Made by a program: the position numbers and the translations under genes. Positions 25,501 to 32,191 of a DNA stretch of 64,000 bases are shown piece after piece (the stretch's first letter is position 1; each line of letters opens with the position of its first letter). A model generated the notes under the pieces. It ran no database searches. It had not been told where the DNA came from and saw only the letters and a list, made by a program, of their open reading frames with translations. This DNA is from Crossiella sp. S99.2 (lineage in GTDB: Bacteria; Actinomycetota; Actinomycetes; Mycobacteriales; Pseudonocardiaceae), in the NCBI RefSeq assembly GCF_023094165.1, contig NZ_JALMDK010000014.1, positions 186,001-250,000 on the forward strand. The letters run 5' to 3'.

Positions 25501-25807
25501 CGTCCGCGGGCACCACCCGGTGGTGCACCCCGCCCTTGCCGGTGCTGGTCTCGCGCACGAAGCCCAGCCGCTCCCGGCCGGGCGCGGGCTGCACCAGCAC
25601 GGTGACCCGGCCGTCCCGGCCGGTGTTGAGCAGCACCCGGTCGCCGGTGATCAGCGTCACGGTCCGACTGTCCTTTGTGGCCACCGGCGCCGCGGCCGGA
25701 GTGGCCAGGGCCGGTTCACCCACCGGCAGCAACGCGGCTACCAGTACCAGTGCGGCCATTCGGACGAAGTGGACACCACCTGTTCGGCGGTCGGTTTTCC
25801 AGGACAC
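22553..25807 (-). CDS. secreted S8 (subtilisin-family) serine peptidase
   Basis: 1084 aa from GTG 25807; in-frame ATG 25759 is an alternative start just before the hydrophobic signal core (MAALVLVAALLPVG). After a ~200-residue propeptide, the catalytic triad is LLDSGVDGTHPD (Asp), DLGHGTHVAG (His) and SGTSMAAPHVTG (Ser), with the oxyanion Asn in SSGND. About 600 further residues are beta-rich domains ending near a bacterial Ig-like repeat. The enzyme should be exported and degrade external protein. Its 3' end overlaps the convergent membrane-protein gene by 29 bp. Confidence 0.94.
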   Translation of the reverse strand: MSWKTDRRTGGVHFVRMAALVLVAALLPVGEPALATPAAAPVATKDSRTVTLITGDRVLLNTGRDGRVTVLVQPAPGRERLGFVRETSTGKGGVHHRVVPADAVPLLNEGRLDPRLFDVTALAAQWNADTPLILTGARAASPVGANAVRTLPAINGAAVRGQGAEFWNWVRGRPAGLAKVWLDGVATPTLASSAPQVGAPAAWQRGLTGAGVTIGLLDSGVDGTHPDLAGKLLAQQDFTGTLPQGGDDLGHGTHVAGIIASGDSQYRGVAPDAKLVSGKVCVSFGCPDSMVIAGMEWIAPRAKVVNLSLGGDTTDGADPVSAALNTLSAKHGTLFVVSSGNDRSLDPPDPLAGVTAPAAADAALAVGSVTAEDKPSPFTSHGPRFGDHAVKPDLAAPGSGIVSARVPGTPTGDAEPVGERHARASGTSMAAPHVTGAAALLLQQHPQWTVDRLKPQLMSSAKPTAGVFEQGAGRVDVDRAVSQSVWSSGSLSFGFLNYRQSAAKTVRYHNDGRTPVTLTLALEQNPAFSLSAKQITVPAGGSTEVTVTARSTGAAGPQSTRLTATAPGIAVRTAIGAVLEPESYHLTLKIRSRGGQFAAALAQAVHTGTGAVTGPRFDATGTAVLRLPKGRYDLNALDLAANWTVVTLLSRTNLTLDRDTELTLDGTTATPVRATLDRPDARHQFGEFGLVSGERTGVRTSTLTWNSGPGQQLFAAATPGTVTDHVYAYFQRATYGPSHPADGPTPYLYHLAFLERGRIPATLDRRIRDHELARVDSRYHDQGAPTSGLRADYARLPVPGTTVGVFAPYLYSLPARRIEYFTAHQDVTWQQLLGVRPADGSDVELHWVVRTLRPGHSTAAWNRAPLGPAFGDAEHGWGTQRTGDQLKVGVPLLSGNDPALVTEPPQAGMTGRTTLSRDGQELGAADTAGSGVFTVPTTAGRYTVHTTATRAVPWSVLGTRADVRWTFQDSGVAGKPLPLLVIRATGQVDEHNRAPAGLPYLLHLTTHHQPGAPAAPLTALSAEVSYDDGATWTRTPVLRFGNSGYTLLNHPPGNGFATLRLAATDAAGNSVTQTVFRAYALTDR

Positions 25808-25880
25808 TGGCGGAGTATCACCGGGTTGGCGCAAGGGGTGTAGCCGCCAGGCAGGTGACGGCCTCACCCGGTCGGCGGGT

Positions 25881-27479
25881 TCAGCCCAGATCGCGCCGCC
25901 GCAGTCCGAGCAGCCCGGTTCCGGCCAGCAGCAAGGTCACCGCAGTCAAGGCCAGTAGCGGAACTGTGGCGAACTCGCCGCCGGAAAGCACCTTCGGGAT
26001 GTGGTGGAAGGGCACGATCTGGTTGGCCAGCCAGTAGTCCACGCCCAGCACCGGACCGAGCTGCTCGCCGACCAGGTTGGTCAGCAGCCACACCGTCCAG
26101 GAGATGGCCGCCGCCGCGCGCGGCAGGAAACCGAATACCAGCACCGCGACCGCGCCGATCGTCCAGGCCGCCGGGACCTGCACCAGCGCACCCAGCAGCA
26201 CCCGGCCGAACTGCGCACCGTCCGAAGTGGACAGTGTGTGCACGGTGGCCGCGGTCAGGCCGCCGGCCAGCAGCATGCTCGCGGTGCCCAGCAGGGCGAA
26301 GGCGAGGTGGCTCAGTGCCCAGCGGGTCCGGCCGACCGTGGTGGACAGGGTCAGCTCGGCCCGCCCGTCCGCCTCCTCGGCGCGCAGCCGCAGCGTGACC
26401 AGCATCGGGTACAGCGCGGCCACCCCGCCCAGGCTGAGCATGATCAGCCACAGGTAGGTGTCGGCGATGCCCGCGTCGGGGCCGGCGGCGTAGCGCCGGA
26501 AGAACTCCTGGATGGCCGGTCCACCGCGCCCGGCGATCTCCGGCATGCCCGTGGCCACCGCGGCGGTGGCCGCCCCGGCCACGGCGAACCCCGCGGTCCA
26601 GCCCAGCAGCTGGCCCCGGTGCAACCGCCAGGCCAGCCCGAACGCCGAGCTGAGGCCGGGCGCGGCGGCCGCGGGTCCGGCGCGGGTGGGCAGCACCCCG
26701 GCGCCGTGGTCGCGGCGGGACACCAGGTTCGCGGCCACCGCGGTGAGCAGCACGGTGGCGGTCAGCGGCAGCAACAGCACGGCCCAGCGCGGGTCGCCGG
26801 TGGGTTCGAGGAGGTGGCTCCAGCCGGTGGGGCTGAACCAGCGCAGCCAGAACACGCCGCTGCCGTCGGCGAGGAAGCGCAGCAGGTAGGCCAGGCCGAA
26901 GCCGGTGGCGGCCAGCGCGGTGGCGGTGCGGGCGCGCGGGGTGAGCTGGGCGGTGAGCGCGGCCAGTGCGCCGAAGACCAGTCCGGGCGCGGCCACCGCG
27001 AGTCCGAACGCGACCGCGTTGACCAGGGCGAATCCCAAAGCCAGCAAGCCGAACGCGATCAGCAGCCCGGTGCTGAGCGCGGCGGTCCAGGTGAGCAGCA
27101 GGGCCGCGGCGAGCACGGCGTGGCGGCCCAGTACGCCGGCGCCCAGGAGTTCGGCGCGGCCGGACTCCTCCTCGGCGCGGGTGTGCCGGACGGTGATCAG
27201 GATGGCCATCAGCGAGGTCAGCGCGTAGGCGATGTCGCTGATCTTCCAGCCGGTCAGCCCGGCCAGTCCGCTGCCGTGCGCCTGGCCGGTGAAGGCGCTC
27301 AGCGCGGCGTTGCCGGTGACCTCGGCGAGGAAGGCCCGTTGCAGGTCGGCGGTGGGGAACAGGCCCGCGTACTGCACGGCGGTGCCGATCACCAGCAGCG
27401 TGATCAGGCCGATCCAGCCGGGCAGCAACAGCCGGTCGCGGCGCAGGAACAGGCGGAACAGCAGGCCGGCGCCGGTCAT
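25881..27479 (-). CDS. ABC-2 type exporter permease
   Basis: 532 aa; ATG 27479 overlaps the ATPase stop by 4 bases. Twelve or so hydrophobic helices in two similar halves, each half starting with a membrane entry (LLFRLFLRRDRLLLPGWIGL; AFGLAWRLHRGQLLGWTAGF) and containing a RxEExxGRAEL-type cytoplasmic loop (HTRAEEESGRAEL; LRAEEADGRAEL). That duplicated signature marks the fused LanFEG/ABC-2-like exporter permeases of actinobacteria, which often confer drug or antibiotic resistance. It pairs with the ATPase gene upstream; the substrate is unknown. Confidence 0.9.
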   Translation of the reverse strand: MTGAGLLFRLFLRRDRLLLPGWIGLITLLVIGTAVQYAGLFPTADLQRAFLAEVTGNAALSAFTGQAHGSGLAGLTGWKISDIAYALTSLMAILITVRHTRAEEESGRAELLGAGVLGRHAVLAAALLLTWTAALSTGLLIAFGLLALGFALVNAVAFGLAVAAPGLVFGALAALTAQLTPRARTATALAATGFGLAYLLRFLADGSGVFWLRWFSPTGWSHLLEPTGDPRWAVLLLPLTATVLLTAVAANLVSRRDHGAGVLPTRAGPAAAAPGLSSAFGLAWRLHRGQLLGWTAGFAVAGAATAAVATGMPEIAGRGGPAIQEFFRRYAAGPDAGIADTYLWLIMLSLGGVAALYPMLVTLRLRAEEADGRAELTLSTTVGRTRWALSHLAFALLGTASMLLAGGLTAATVHTLSTSDGAQFGRVLLGALVQVPAAWTIGAVAVLVFGFLPRAAAAISWTVWLLTNLVGEQLGPVLGVDYWLANQIVPFHHIPKVLSGGEFATVPLLALTAVTLLLAGTGLLGLRRRDLG

Positions 27480-28354
27480 CGGCCGGCCTCGTAGTGCCGC
27501 AGGAACAGCTCCTCCAGGGTCGGCGGATGGCTGGCCAGCGCGCTGATCCCGGCCTGGGCGAGCCTGCCCAGCACCGGGCCGAGCTGATCGGGTTCGACCT
27601 GGCAGCGCAGCCGGTTGCCCTCGATGCTCAGCTCGTGCACGCCGGGCAGTTCCGGCGCGGGGCCGGTCAGCTCGGCGGTGATCGAGGTGCGGGTGAGGTG
27701 CCGCAGCTCGGCGAGGGTGCCGGTCTCCACGGTGCGACCGGCCCGCACGATGCTGACCCGGTCGCACAGCGTCTCCACCTCGGAGAGGATGTGGCTGGAC
27801 AGCAGGACGGTGCGGCCGCGATCGCGTTCCTCGGCCACGCACTGCTGGAACACCGCCTCCATCAACGGATCCAGCCCCGAGGTCGGCTCGTCCAGGATCA
27901 GCAAGTCGACGTCCGCGGCGAACGCGGCCACCAGGGCCACCTTCTGCCGGTTGCCCTTGGAGTAGGCCCGCCCGCGCACCCGCGGATCCAGCTCGAACCG
28001 GTCCAGCAGCTCGGCCCGGCGCGCGGGGTCCAGCCCGCCGCGCAACCGGCCGAGCAGGTCGATGGCCTCCCCGCCGGTGAGGTTGGGCCACAGGGTGACG
28101 TCGCCGGGCACGTAGGCCAGCCGCCGGTGCAGCGTGGTGGCCTCCCGCCAGGGATCGCCGCCGAGCAGCCGGGCCCGCCCCGCGTTCGCGCGGATCAGCC
28201 CGAGCAGCACCCGGATGGTGGTCGACTTGCCCGCGCCGTTGGGCCCGAGGAAGCCGTGCACCTCCCCCGCAGTCACGGCGAGGTCGAGCCCGTCTAGCGC
28301 ACGCGTCCGGCCATAGCTCTTGACCAGGCCGGACACCTCGATCACTGAAGTCAC
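27476..28354 (-). CDS. ABC exporter ATP-binding protein
   Basis: 292 aa from GTG 28354. Walker A GPNGAGKST, Q-loop region YVPGDV (Q replaced, as in this subfamily), signature YSKGNRQK (in place of LSGGQ), Walker B LLILDEPTSGLD and switch SSHIL. The C-terminal ~80 residues are the accessory domain common in drug-exporter ATPases. It energises the permease downstream. The start was chosen because a -10 box ends 7 bases upstream and no ribosome site is present, so the message is probably leaderless. Confidence 0.93.
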   Translation of the reverse strand: MTSVIEVSGLVKSYGRTRALDGLDLAVTAGEVHGFLGPNGAGKSTTIRVLLGLIRANAGRARLLGGDPWREATTLHRRLAYVPGDVTLWPNLTGGEAIDLLGRLRGGLDPARRAELLDRFELDPRVRGRAYSKGNRQKVALVAAFAADVDLLILDEPTSGLDPLMEAVFQQCVAEERDRGRTVLLSSHILSEVETLCDRVSIVRAGRTVETGTLAELRHLTRTSITAELTGPAPELPGVHELSIEGNRLRCQVEPDQLGPVLGRLAQAGISALASHPPTLEELFLRHYEAGR

Positions 28355-28361
28355 GAGGCAG

Positions 28362-28390
28362 AAGCTACACACTCTTCACAAACTTGTGAA
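28362..28390 (-). promoter_or_regulatory. leaderless promoter with palindromic operator
   Basis: On the minus strand TTCACA (-35, 28390-28385), a 17-base spacer and TAGCTT (-10, 28367-28362) precede the ABC ATPase GTG by 7 bases, which puts the transcript start at the start codon. The -35 is inside a palindrome, TTCACAAACTTGTGAA (28375-28390), so a dimeric repressor bound there would block the exporter. The regulator gene is not adjacent. Confidence 0.6.
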
Positions 28391-28417
28391 CGTACGAAAC
28401 GCGTAAAGACGCGCAGC

Positions 28418-28621
28418 TCACCCTTCCGAGACCACCGAGGACGCCCGGCCCAGGATCCCGATGTTGACGTACTCCAGCACGTCCTCCAGCAGGTCGATGT
28501 CCCCGGTCTGGATGTGCGGCGCGACAACGACATCCCCCACCGACACCAGCGGACTCGCGTGCGCCGCCGACCCGGCGATCGACGCGGCCACCAGCACTCC
28601 CCCTAGCACGATCTTGCGCAT
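28418..28621 (-). CDS. small secreted peptide
   Basis: 67 aa from ATG 28621, with GCAGGGG directly upstream. Residues 1-23 are a classical Sec signal (MRKIVLGGVLVAASIAGSAAHA), cleaved after HA. The mature ~44 residues are acidic and aliphatic (VVVAPHIQTGDIDLLEDVLEYVNIGIL), with no cysteines. It is not a chaplin or rodlin by motif. Function unknown; it could be a surface or signalling peptide. It is upstream of the ABC pair in the same direction, but that pair has its own promoter. Confidence 0.65.
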   Translation of the reverse strand: MRKIVLGGVLVAASIAGSAAHASPLVSVGDVVVAPHIQTGDIDLLEDVLEYVNIGILGRASSVVSEG

Positions 28622-28731
28622 CCCCTGCCCCAATCATCCGACGAACCGGACATATCACGCTAATCGGACAGTCGCCGCGTGAGACAGACGGCAAACGGTG
28701 GATCACGAATGGCGGCACCTAATCTGGAGGC

Positions 28732-29430
28732 GTGAGGCGCAGGGAACGCGGCGGGTTCTGGGTCGGACTGACCGCGACGATCTTGTATCCGGTGACGTGG
28801 GCGCTGGCCCGGCGCAAGGTCACCGGCGGCGCGATCCCCGCCGAGGGCCCGGCGTTGCTGATCATGAACCACCCCTCGCTGCTGGACCCGGTGTTCGACG
28901 CGGTGTTCGTGCATCGCAAGGGGCGGGTGCCGCGGTTCCTGGCCAAGCACAGCCTGTGGCGGCTGCCCCTGGTCGGCAGCGCGTTCCGGGCCACCGACCA
29001 GATCCCGGTCTACCGCGGCACTTCAGCGGCCGGGGACAGCCTGCGCGCGGCGGACACCGCGCTGGAGCAGGACCGGGTGGTGGTGATCTACCCGGAGGGC
29101 ACGCTCACCCACGATCCGGACGGCTGGCCGGTGCTCGGCCGGACCGGCGCGGTGCGGCTCGCGCTGTCCAACGACGTGCCGATCATCCCGATCGTGCGCT
29201 GGGGCACCAAGGCCATTCTCAGCAAGGGCCGGTTCCGCCCGTTGCCGCGCAAGACCGTCGAGTACCTGATCGGCGAACCCCTTGACCTGTCCGCCTTCCG
29301 GGCCCGGCCGGTGGACAAGGAACTGCTGCAGGAGGTCACCGACCTGGTCCTGCTGAAGTTGCAGGAACTGCTGGCCGTGCTGCGCGGGGAGACCCCGCCC
29401 GGACTGCCGCAGACCGGTCAGGCCGCGTGA
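28732..29430 (+). CDS. 1-acyl-glycerol-3-phosphate acyltransferase family (PlsC-like)
   Basis: 232 aa from GTG 28732. PlsC motifs: NHPSLLD (HxxxxD, residues ~46-52), a PVYRG block with the acceptor arginine, YPEGT (EGT motif) and VPIIPIVRWG. It would transfer an acyl chain to lysophosphatidate or a related alcohol at the membrane; VGLTATILYPVTWAL near the N-terminus is a membrane-dipping helix. GGAGG lies only 2 bases before the GTG, too close for a normal ribosome site, while TAATCT ends 6 bases upstream, so a leaderless start is likely. Confidence 0.92.
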   Translation: MRRRERGGFWVGLTATILYPVTWALARRKVTGGAIPAEGPALLIMNHPSLLDPVFDAVFVHRKGRVPRFLAKHSLWRLPLVGSAFRATDQIPVYRGTSAAGDSLRAADTALEQDRVVVIYPEGTLTHDPDGWPVLGRTGAVRLALSNDVPIIPIVRWGTKAILSKGRFRPLPRKTVEYLIGEPLDLSAFRARPVDKELLQEVTDLVLLKLQELLAVLRGETPPGLPQTGQAA

Positions 29431-29431
29431 C

Positions 29432-29462
29432 TGGACTTCACGTCGACGTCAAGGTCTAGCTT
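29432..29462 (+). promoter_or_regulatory. MerR-type promoter with 19-bp spacer
   Basis: TGGACT (-35, 29432-29437) and TAGCTT (-10, 29457-29462) are 19 bp apart, the stretched spacing that MerR-family activators correct by twisting DNA. The spacer holds an inverted repeat, CTTCACGTCGACGTCAAG (29436-29453, one mismatched pair), the expected operator. The adjacent gene encodes a MerR regulator, so it probably controls its own operon with thioredoxin. Confidence 0.65.
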
Positions 29463-29481
29463 CGGCGCCCAGGAGGTCTTG

Positions 29482-29874
29482 ATGCGGATCGGCGAACTCG
29501 CGGGCCAGGCCGGCGCCAGCACCCGGGCGTTGCGCTACTACGAGGAACAGGGGTTGCTGCCCGCGCGCCGGGCGGCCAACGGGCACCGGGACTACGACGC
29601 GCAGGACCTCCGCCTGGTCCAGGAAATCCGGTCACTGCTGGACATCGGGTTCTCCCTGGAGGAGACCCGGCCGTTCGTGGAGTGCCTGCGCGCGGGTCAC
29701 GAGGCTGGCGATGTCTGCCCGGCCTCGGTCGCGGTGTACCGGATCAAACTGGCCGAACTGGACGACCGGATGGCGCGCCTGGCGTTGATCCGGGAGCGGC
29801 TGCGGACCCAGCTGGCCAAGGTCGCCGCCCCGGAACCTCGTTGCGCGCTCACAGTTCCCGAGGAGCCTGCATGA
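29482..29874 (+). CDS. MerR-family transcriptional regulator
   Basis: 130 aa from ATG 29482, 5 bases after AGGAGG. The winged HTH is clear (RIGELAGQAGASTRALRYYEEQGLLPARR), followed by the coiled dimer helix. Two cysteines (VECLRAGHEAGDVCPAS) sit where thiol- or metal-sensing MerR proteins bind their signal. The stop overlaps the thioredoxin start (ATGA), so it most likely senses thiol stress and controls thioredoxin. The upstream 19-bp-spacer promoter fits direct activation. Confidence 0.93.
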   Translation: MRIGELAGQAGASTRALRYYEEQGLLPARRAANGHRDYDAQDLRLVQEIRSLLDIGFSLEETRPFVECLRAGHEAGDVCPASVAVYRIKLAELDDRMARLALIRERLRTQLAKVAAPEPRCALTVPEEPA

Positions 29875-30176
29875 TCGACATCACCGAAGCCGAGTTTCCC
29901 GAGCGCGTGCTCAACGCCGAGCACACCGTCCTGGTCGAGTTCTGGGCGCCCTGGTGCGGCCCGTGCCGGATGGTCGCCCCGGTGCTGGCCGAGATCGAGG
30001 CGGAACGACCGGAGCTGACCGTGGTGAAGGTCAATACCGACGAGAACCCCGGCCTGACAAGGGATCTGGGTGTCATGGCGGCGCCGACGCTGCAGGTGTA
30101 CCGGGGTGGCAGGCTGGTGCGCTCGGCGGTGGGCGCCAAGCCCAAGGCCCAGTTGCTGGCGCTGCTGGCCGAATAG
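29871..30176 (+). CDS. thioredoxin
   Basis: 101 aa, ATG 29871 overlapping the MerR stop. Active site WAPWCGPCRM (residues ~25-34) and the cis-proline segment AAPTLQVY are intact, so this is a functional-looking cytoplasmic thioredoxin reducing protein disulfides. No thioredoxin reductase gene is adjacent. CCCCTAGGGG about 10 bases after the stop (30186-30195) can form only a short hairpin and is not a convincing terminator. Confidence 0.95.
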   Translation: MIDITEAEFPERVLNAEHTVLVEFWAPWCGPCRMVAPVLAEIEAERPELTVVKVNTDENPGLTRDLGVMAAPTLQVYRGGRLVRSAVGAKPKAQLLALLAE

Positions 30177-30292
30177 TTCCGGGTTCCCCTAGGGGTTCTT
30201 GATCCCCGCCGGCTCCGGAGTTTCGGTATATCTGGACGTGGGCGGTGCGCATCGCAGGGGGCGATGGACTCCGCCGCCCAGGGGGAATCACC

Positions 30293-31708
30293 ATGTCTGA
30301 CAACGTCATCCTGGGTTCGATGACCCAGCCTGAACCCGGTGACCGGCTGGCCGGGCTGTACGCGGCCAAACCGGTGCTGCGGATCCTGGCCTACACCGAC
30401 CAGGCCGACACCGTGCAGCTCAACAACGTGGCCGGGTTCGGCGTCGGCATCCTGCGTGACCTGCTGGAGAAGAACGCGCCCTTCCACACCGACATCCGCT
30501 TCGATCTGGTGCAGCGGCACGGAAAGGGCTACGCCAGCGACAGGCTGACGCCCGAGTTGCTGGCCGGCTACGACCAGATCTGGTTCTTCGGCATCATGCC
30601 CTGCGACCTGCCCGCGCAGGGCATGCCGACGAACGAGCTGACCGATCCCGAGGTCGCCGCGCTGCGCGCCTGGATGGACGCCGGCGGCGGGGTGCTGATC
30701 TGCGGCGACCACTCCAACCCGAAGCCGCCCGGCGCCGACCCGGCCCTGAACGAGCTGCTGAACCTGGGCCGGGCCATCGCGCACCGGGTGCCGAGGGCCG
30801 GGGAGATGCGGGTGTGGGAGGGCTTGCCGGACTCCAGCATCCAGTTCAGCCACAACACCCACCAGCCGGACGGCCGGGGCAGTGACATCAACAACCCGAT
30901 CCCGATGGACGCCGACGGCTTCCCGCAGGAGCTGATCCTCAAGCGGTACCCGCCGTTCCACCGCCCGCACCCGGTGTTCAGCGGCAAGAACGGGCCGATC
31001 ACCGTGTTCCCGGACCACATGCACGAGGGCCAGCTGCGCATCCCGGACAGCTACCCCGCGCAGACCTGGCCCAGCGGCCCGTTCGGTCAGCCGAAGCCGG
31101 AGATCGTGGCCCGCGGCACGGACAAGCGCAACGGCTCGGTCTACGGCGTGCTCGCCACCTACGACGGGCACGCGGCCGGCGTGGGCCGGATCGTGGCCGA
31201 CTCCACCTGGCACCACTACTTCAACATCAACCTGTTCGGCTTTGTCAGCGAACCCACGGTGGCCGCCCGGATGGCCGAGTACTACGTCAACCTGACCCTC
31301 TGGCTGGCCCCGGCGCGCAAGCGGCAGCAGGCGCAGGCCCGGATGCTGTGGTGGCTGAGCAACCATCCGGTGGTGCGGATGGCCTTCGGCAACCCGGCCG
31401 CCGACGTCGGCCGCACCGCACTGGGCCTGCTGGCCACAGTCACCAACCCGGCCACCGCCGCCGACCTCGCCTGGCCCCTGCCCGCCCCCACCACCCTGCC
31501 CGAGGACCTGACCCTGGGCGCGCAGCTGGTGTCGTACTGGCAGGAGCTGAACGCGAGCACGGACACCGCTCGCGGTGCGGCGGAACTGGTCGACGAGGGC
31601 CTGCGGGCGGCGGCTGAGGAGCATGCCGCCGCACTGCGCAGGTCCTTGGCGGAGACGGAAAACCTGGGCACGAGCATCGAATCCGGCCTGCGCCTGGCCC
31701 ACCGCTGA
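30293..31708 (+). CDS. large hypothetical protein
   Basis: 471 aa from ATG 30293, preceded by GGGGGA. No signal peptide or membrane helix. Residues ~30-170 alternate strands and helices (VLRILAYTDQA, DQIWFFGIMPCDLPAQGMP, WMDAGGGVLICGDHSN), and a later VGRIVADSTWHHYFNINL. This recalls ThuA/class-I-amidotransferase-like folds, where a His in WHHYFN is conserved, but no catalytic cysteine context is seen. The C-terminal ~150 residues are helical. I do not assign a function. Followed directly by repeat cluster B. Confidence 0.75.
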   Translation: MSDNVILGSMTQPEPGDRLAGLYAAKPVLRILAYTDQADTVQLNNVAGFGVGILRDLLEKNAPFHTDIRFDLVQRHGKGYASDRLTPELLAGYDQIWFFGIMPCDLPAQGMPTNELTDPEVAALRAWMDAGGGVLICGDHSNPKPPGADPALNELLNLGRAIAHRVPRAGEMRVWEGLPDSSIQFSHNTHQPDGRGSDINNPIPMDADGFPQELILKRYPPFHRPHPVFSGKNGPITVFPDHMHEGQLRIPDSYPAQTWPSGPFGQPKPEIVARGTDKRNGSVYGVLATYDGHAAGVGRIVADSTWHHYFNINLFGFVSEPTVAARMAEYYVNLTLWLAPARKRQQAQARMLWWLSNHPVVRMAFGNPAADVGRTALGLLATVTNPATAADLAWPLPAPTTLPEDLTLGAQLVSYWQELNASTDTARGAAELVDEGLRAAAEEHAAALRRSLAETENLGTSIESGLRLAHR

Positions 31709-31718
31709 CCGATCCCGC

Positions 31719-31784
31719 CGAGTTGGCCCAACTGGCACAGGCATTTGGGCCAACTCGGCGTACCAGTTGGGCCAACTCGGCGTT
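31719..31784. repeat. GTTGGCC repeat cluster B
   Basis: Short cluster between convergent stops: three units, CGAGTTGGCCCAACTGGCAC, then TTGGGCCAACTCGGCGTACC and AGTTGGGCCAACTCGGCG. The centre TTGGGCCAA / TTGGCCCAA is self-complementary, so each unit can form a small hairpin and might serve as a bidirectional terminator. It lacks the CCCACCC-GAGTGTTGG start seen at clusters A, C, D and E. Confidence 0.75.
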
Positions 31785-31789
31785 GTGGG

Positions 31790-32191
31790 TCAGCGCCCGC
31801 CCGCCTCCGGCCGCACCGTGCTTGGCCCGGTGACCAAGGCTCCCAGCGCCAGCACCCGCTCGCGCAACCCCCGGTCCGCGGTGACCACCAGGCACGGCCG
31901 GTCCGTCTCCCGCACCAGTGCCACGATCGCGTCGTCGCCCGATCCGGGCGCGGCGACCACCCGCACCGCGCCGGTCTCGCGTACCCGGGCAGCCTTGCCC
32001 TCCACCACCAGGACCATCTCCACCGGCCCGCTGGCCCACTCCGGCACCCCGGAGCCCGGCGGCAAACCCTGCTCCGGCAACGGGTTCAGCCGGTCCAGCA
32101 GCCGGCTGGTGGCACCTGCCCGATCCCGCCACCAGCCGTCGGGGACCGAGCCGACCACGTTGGCCGCGTCCACGATCACCAGCCCGCTCAC
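31790..32191 (-). CDS. NYN-domain (PIN-like) protein
   Basis: 133 aa from GTG 32191, overlapping the GGDEF gene stop by 4 bases. Acidic residues of the NYN/PIN fold: IVDAANVVGS at the N-terminus, GSGDDAIV in the middle and VVTADRGLRERV near the C-terminus. These place four aspartates around a metal as in PIN-like ribonucleases. The same short stand-alone form (RNA-binding/NYN) is widespread in actinobacteria. The translational coupling to a cyclic-di-GMP protein is of interest; whether they act together is unknown. Confidence 0.87.
   Translation of the reverse strand: MSGLVIVDAANVVGSVPDGWWRDRAGATSRLLDRLNPLPEQGLPPGSGVPEWASGPVEMVLVVEGKAARVRETGAVRVVAAPGSGDDAIVALVRETDRPCLVVTADRGLRERVLALGALVTGPSTVRPEAGGR

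Noticed and set aside
22658..25843. Very long plus-strand frame opposite the subtilase
   Set aside because: Gly/Ala/Arg/His-rich translation without domains; a shadow of the GC-rich S8 peptidase gene.
30181..30200. Rho-independent terminator after thioredoxin
   Set aside because: CCCCTAGGGG allows only a tiny hairpin with no loop space and no flanking pairing.
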